13,750 nt of DNA, from positions 1-13,750 of the forward strand of contig JAHFRG010000036.1 of the NCBI GenBank assembly GCA_023258935.1, read 5' to 3'. The translations under genes were made by a program, and so were the position numbers. Under the pieces are notes generated by a model. It worked only from the letters and a program-made list of their open reading frames with translations. It made no database searches and was not told the DNA's origin. The DNA is from Betaproteobacteria bacterium. Lineage in GTDB: Bacteria; Pseudomonadota; Gammaproteobacteria; Burkholderiales; JAHFRG01. This document shows positions 12,576 to 13,750 of the stretch, in pieces (position 1 is the stretch's first letter; the number at the start of each line of letters is the position of its first letter).

Positions 12576-13750
12576 ATGACTGAATCTGAATTCAAAGCTT
12601 TGGCCGCACAGGGTTTCAACCGCGTGCCTTTGGTGCTGGAAACCTTCGCCGATCTCGATACCCCTCTGTCGGTCTATCTCAAGCTCGCCAATCAGCCTTA
12701 TTCCTATTTGCTGGAGTCCGTCGTAGGCGGCGAGCGTTTTGGCCGTTATTCGTTTATCGGGCTTGCTGCGCAGCAACGCATCGAAGTGCGTGGGAATTCA
12801 TTCAGTGAATACCGCGGCAGCAGCCTGCTGCAAAAAACCGAAACAACCGATCCGCTGGCGGCAATTCAGGACGTGCAACAGCGCTTTAAAGCGGTGCGGT
12901 TGCCGGGGCTTCCTCGCTTTTGCGGCGGCCTGGTCGGCTATTTTGCCTACGATACGGTGCGCTATATCGAGACAAAACTTGCAGCAACCGCCAAGCCCGA
13001 TGCACTGGACACCCCGGACATCCTGTTGTTGTTCTCTGAGCAGCTCGCGGTGGTGGATAACCTCAGCGGTAAATTGTTTCTGGTCGTGTATGCGGATCCG
13101 CGCGAGCGCGATGCCTACGCACGCGCGAAGCAACGCTTACGGGAACTGCTGCAAACCTTGCGTCGGCCGGTGATGATTCCAGAGGAGATTAATGGCAAGC
13201 CGGCGCAGGTGCGCGCAGAATTCAGCGAAGGCGCGTTCATGCAGTCAGTGGAGCGCGCCAAACGCTATATTTATGATGGCGACATCATGCAGGTGGTGCT
13301 GAGCCAGCGCATGAGCCACCCTTATCATGCGTCGCCGCTATCTCTTTACCGTGCGCTGCGGGCGCTCAATCCCTCTCCCTACATGTTTTATTTTGATTTG
13401 GGAGGGTTTCACGTGGTAGGCGCTTCGCCTGAAATCCTGGTGCGTCTGGAACAAGATACGGTTACCTTGCGACCGATTGCCGGCACCCGCCCGCGCGGCA
13501 AATCGCACGCCGAAGACGAAAAGCTCGCGCAGGAATTACTCGCTGATCCCAAGGAGCGCGCCGAGCACATCATGCTCATGGATCTCGGGCGCAATGATGT
13601 CGGGCGCGTGGCGCAGGCCGGCACGGTGCGCGTGACGGAGAACATGACGATTGAAAACTACTCGCATGTCATGCACATCGTGTCGAACGTCGAGGGCAGG
13701 CTTAAAGCCGGACTTAATGCGATGGATGTTTTAAAGGCGACTTTTCCGGC
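12576..13750 (+). CDS. trpE: Anthranilate synthase component I (partial, C-terminus off the right edge)
   Basis: TrpE makes anthranilate from chorismate with ammonia supplied by the TrpG glutaminase, the first committed step of tryptophan synthesis. About 391 residues are visible of roughly 490-500. The N-terminal half includes the LLESVVGGERFGRYSFIG block (45-62), which contains the LLES element that binds tryptophan for feedback inhibition. The catalytic chorismate-binding domain starts near 225 and shows GDIMQVVLSQRM, NPSPYMFYFDLGG, VGASPEILVR, RPIAGTRPRG, LMDLGRNDVGRV and ENYSHVMHIVS, all hallmark motifs. These distinguish it from PabB less than perfectly, but the upstream Trp-rich leader and the rpe-gph context favour TrpE. 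The ATG at 12576 has a good GGAG. trpG, and perhaps trpD and trpC, are expected downstream beyond the window. Confidence 0.96.
   Translation, partial: MTESEFKALAAQGFNRVPLVLETFADLDTPLSVYLKLANQPYSYLLESVVGGERFGRYSFIGLAAQQRIEVRGNSFSEYRGSSLLQKTETTDPLAAIQDVQQRFKAVRLPGLPRFCGGLVGYFAYDTVRYIETKLAATAKPDALDTPDILLLFSEQLAVVDNLSGKLFLVVYADPRERDAYARAKQRLRELLQTLRRPVMIPEEINGKPAQVRAEFSEGAFMQSVERAKRYIYDGDIMQVVLSQRMSHPYHASPLSLYRALRALNPSPYMFYFDLGGFHVVGASPEILVRLEQDTVTLRPIAGTRPRGKSHAEDEKLAQELLADPKERAEHIMLMDLGRNDVGRVAQAGTVRVTENMTIENYSHVMHIVSNVEGRLKAGLNAMDVLKATFP

Noticed and set aside
12555..12576. The T-rich stretch before trpE as a plain terminator after gph
   Set aside because: No G-C-rich hairpin sits directly before it, and the Trp-rich frame and nested complements fit an attenuator better.

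Overview
The window looks like a chromosomal housekeeping segment from a betaproteobacterium. This rests on gene content and order: phoH-ybeY-corC-lnt-glyQ; a UbiH/UbiF-family gene followed by dsbC; and apaG diverging from rpe-gph-trpE. It also rests on protein sequences that read like that class, recalled without a database search. I see no mobile element, CRISPR array, phage gene, rRNA or sign of recent transfer, and no gene-free stretch longer than about 135 bases. Two genes run off the ends: glyQ on the left and trpE on the right.

Layout. (1) Positions 1-6531, minus strand: a tRNA with anticodon CAT, a small exported protein of unknown function, then miaB, phoH (ybeZ), ybeY, corC (ybeX), lnt and glyQ. 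Spacing is tight (from a 4-nt overlap to about 67 nt), which suggests one long transcription unit. Its themes are tRNA modification, rRNA processing and ribosome maturation, lipoprotein maturation, and tRNA charging. (2) 6532-6664: a divergent promoter region with a consensus -35 box facing the tRNA. (3) 6665-8586, plus strand: a flavin monooxygenase of the ubiquinone-hydroxylase family and the periplasmic disulfide isomerase dsbC. (4) 8587-8602: a 16-bp convergent junction inside an inverted repeat that carries both stop codons. (5) 8603-9778, minus: the lytic transglycosylase lipoprotein mltA, diverging from a 33-codon single-span membrane ORF at 9832-9933. (6) 9976-10959, minus: apaG followed by a class I methyltransferase gene. 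(7) 11056-13750, plus: rpe, gph, a Trp-rich leader ORF with attenuator-like folding, and trpE.

The block miaB-ybeZ-ybeY-ybeX-lnt with a divergent UbiF-like gene and a nearby Met-type tRNA matches what I know of the Escherichia coli arrangement, so this is an old conserved neighbourhood. I did not find a new defence or mobile system. The items most worth a second look are the candidate trp attenuator (12447-12563), the unannotatable-by-size membrane ORF (9832-9933), the G-free heptad-repeat leader of corC (3251-3294), the hairpin spanning two convergent stop codons (8581-8608), and the unusual SAM-binding motif in the methyltransferase.
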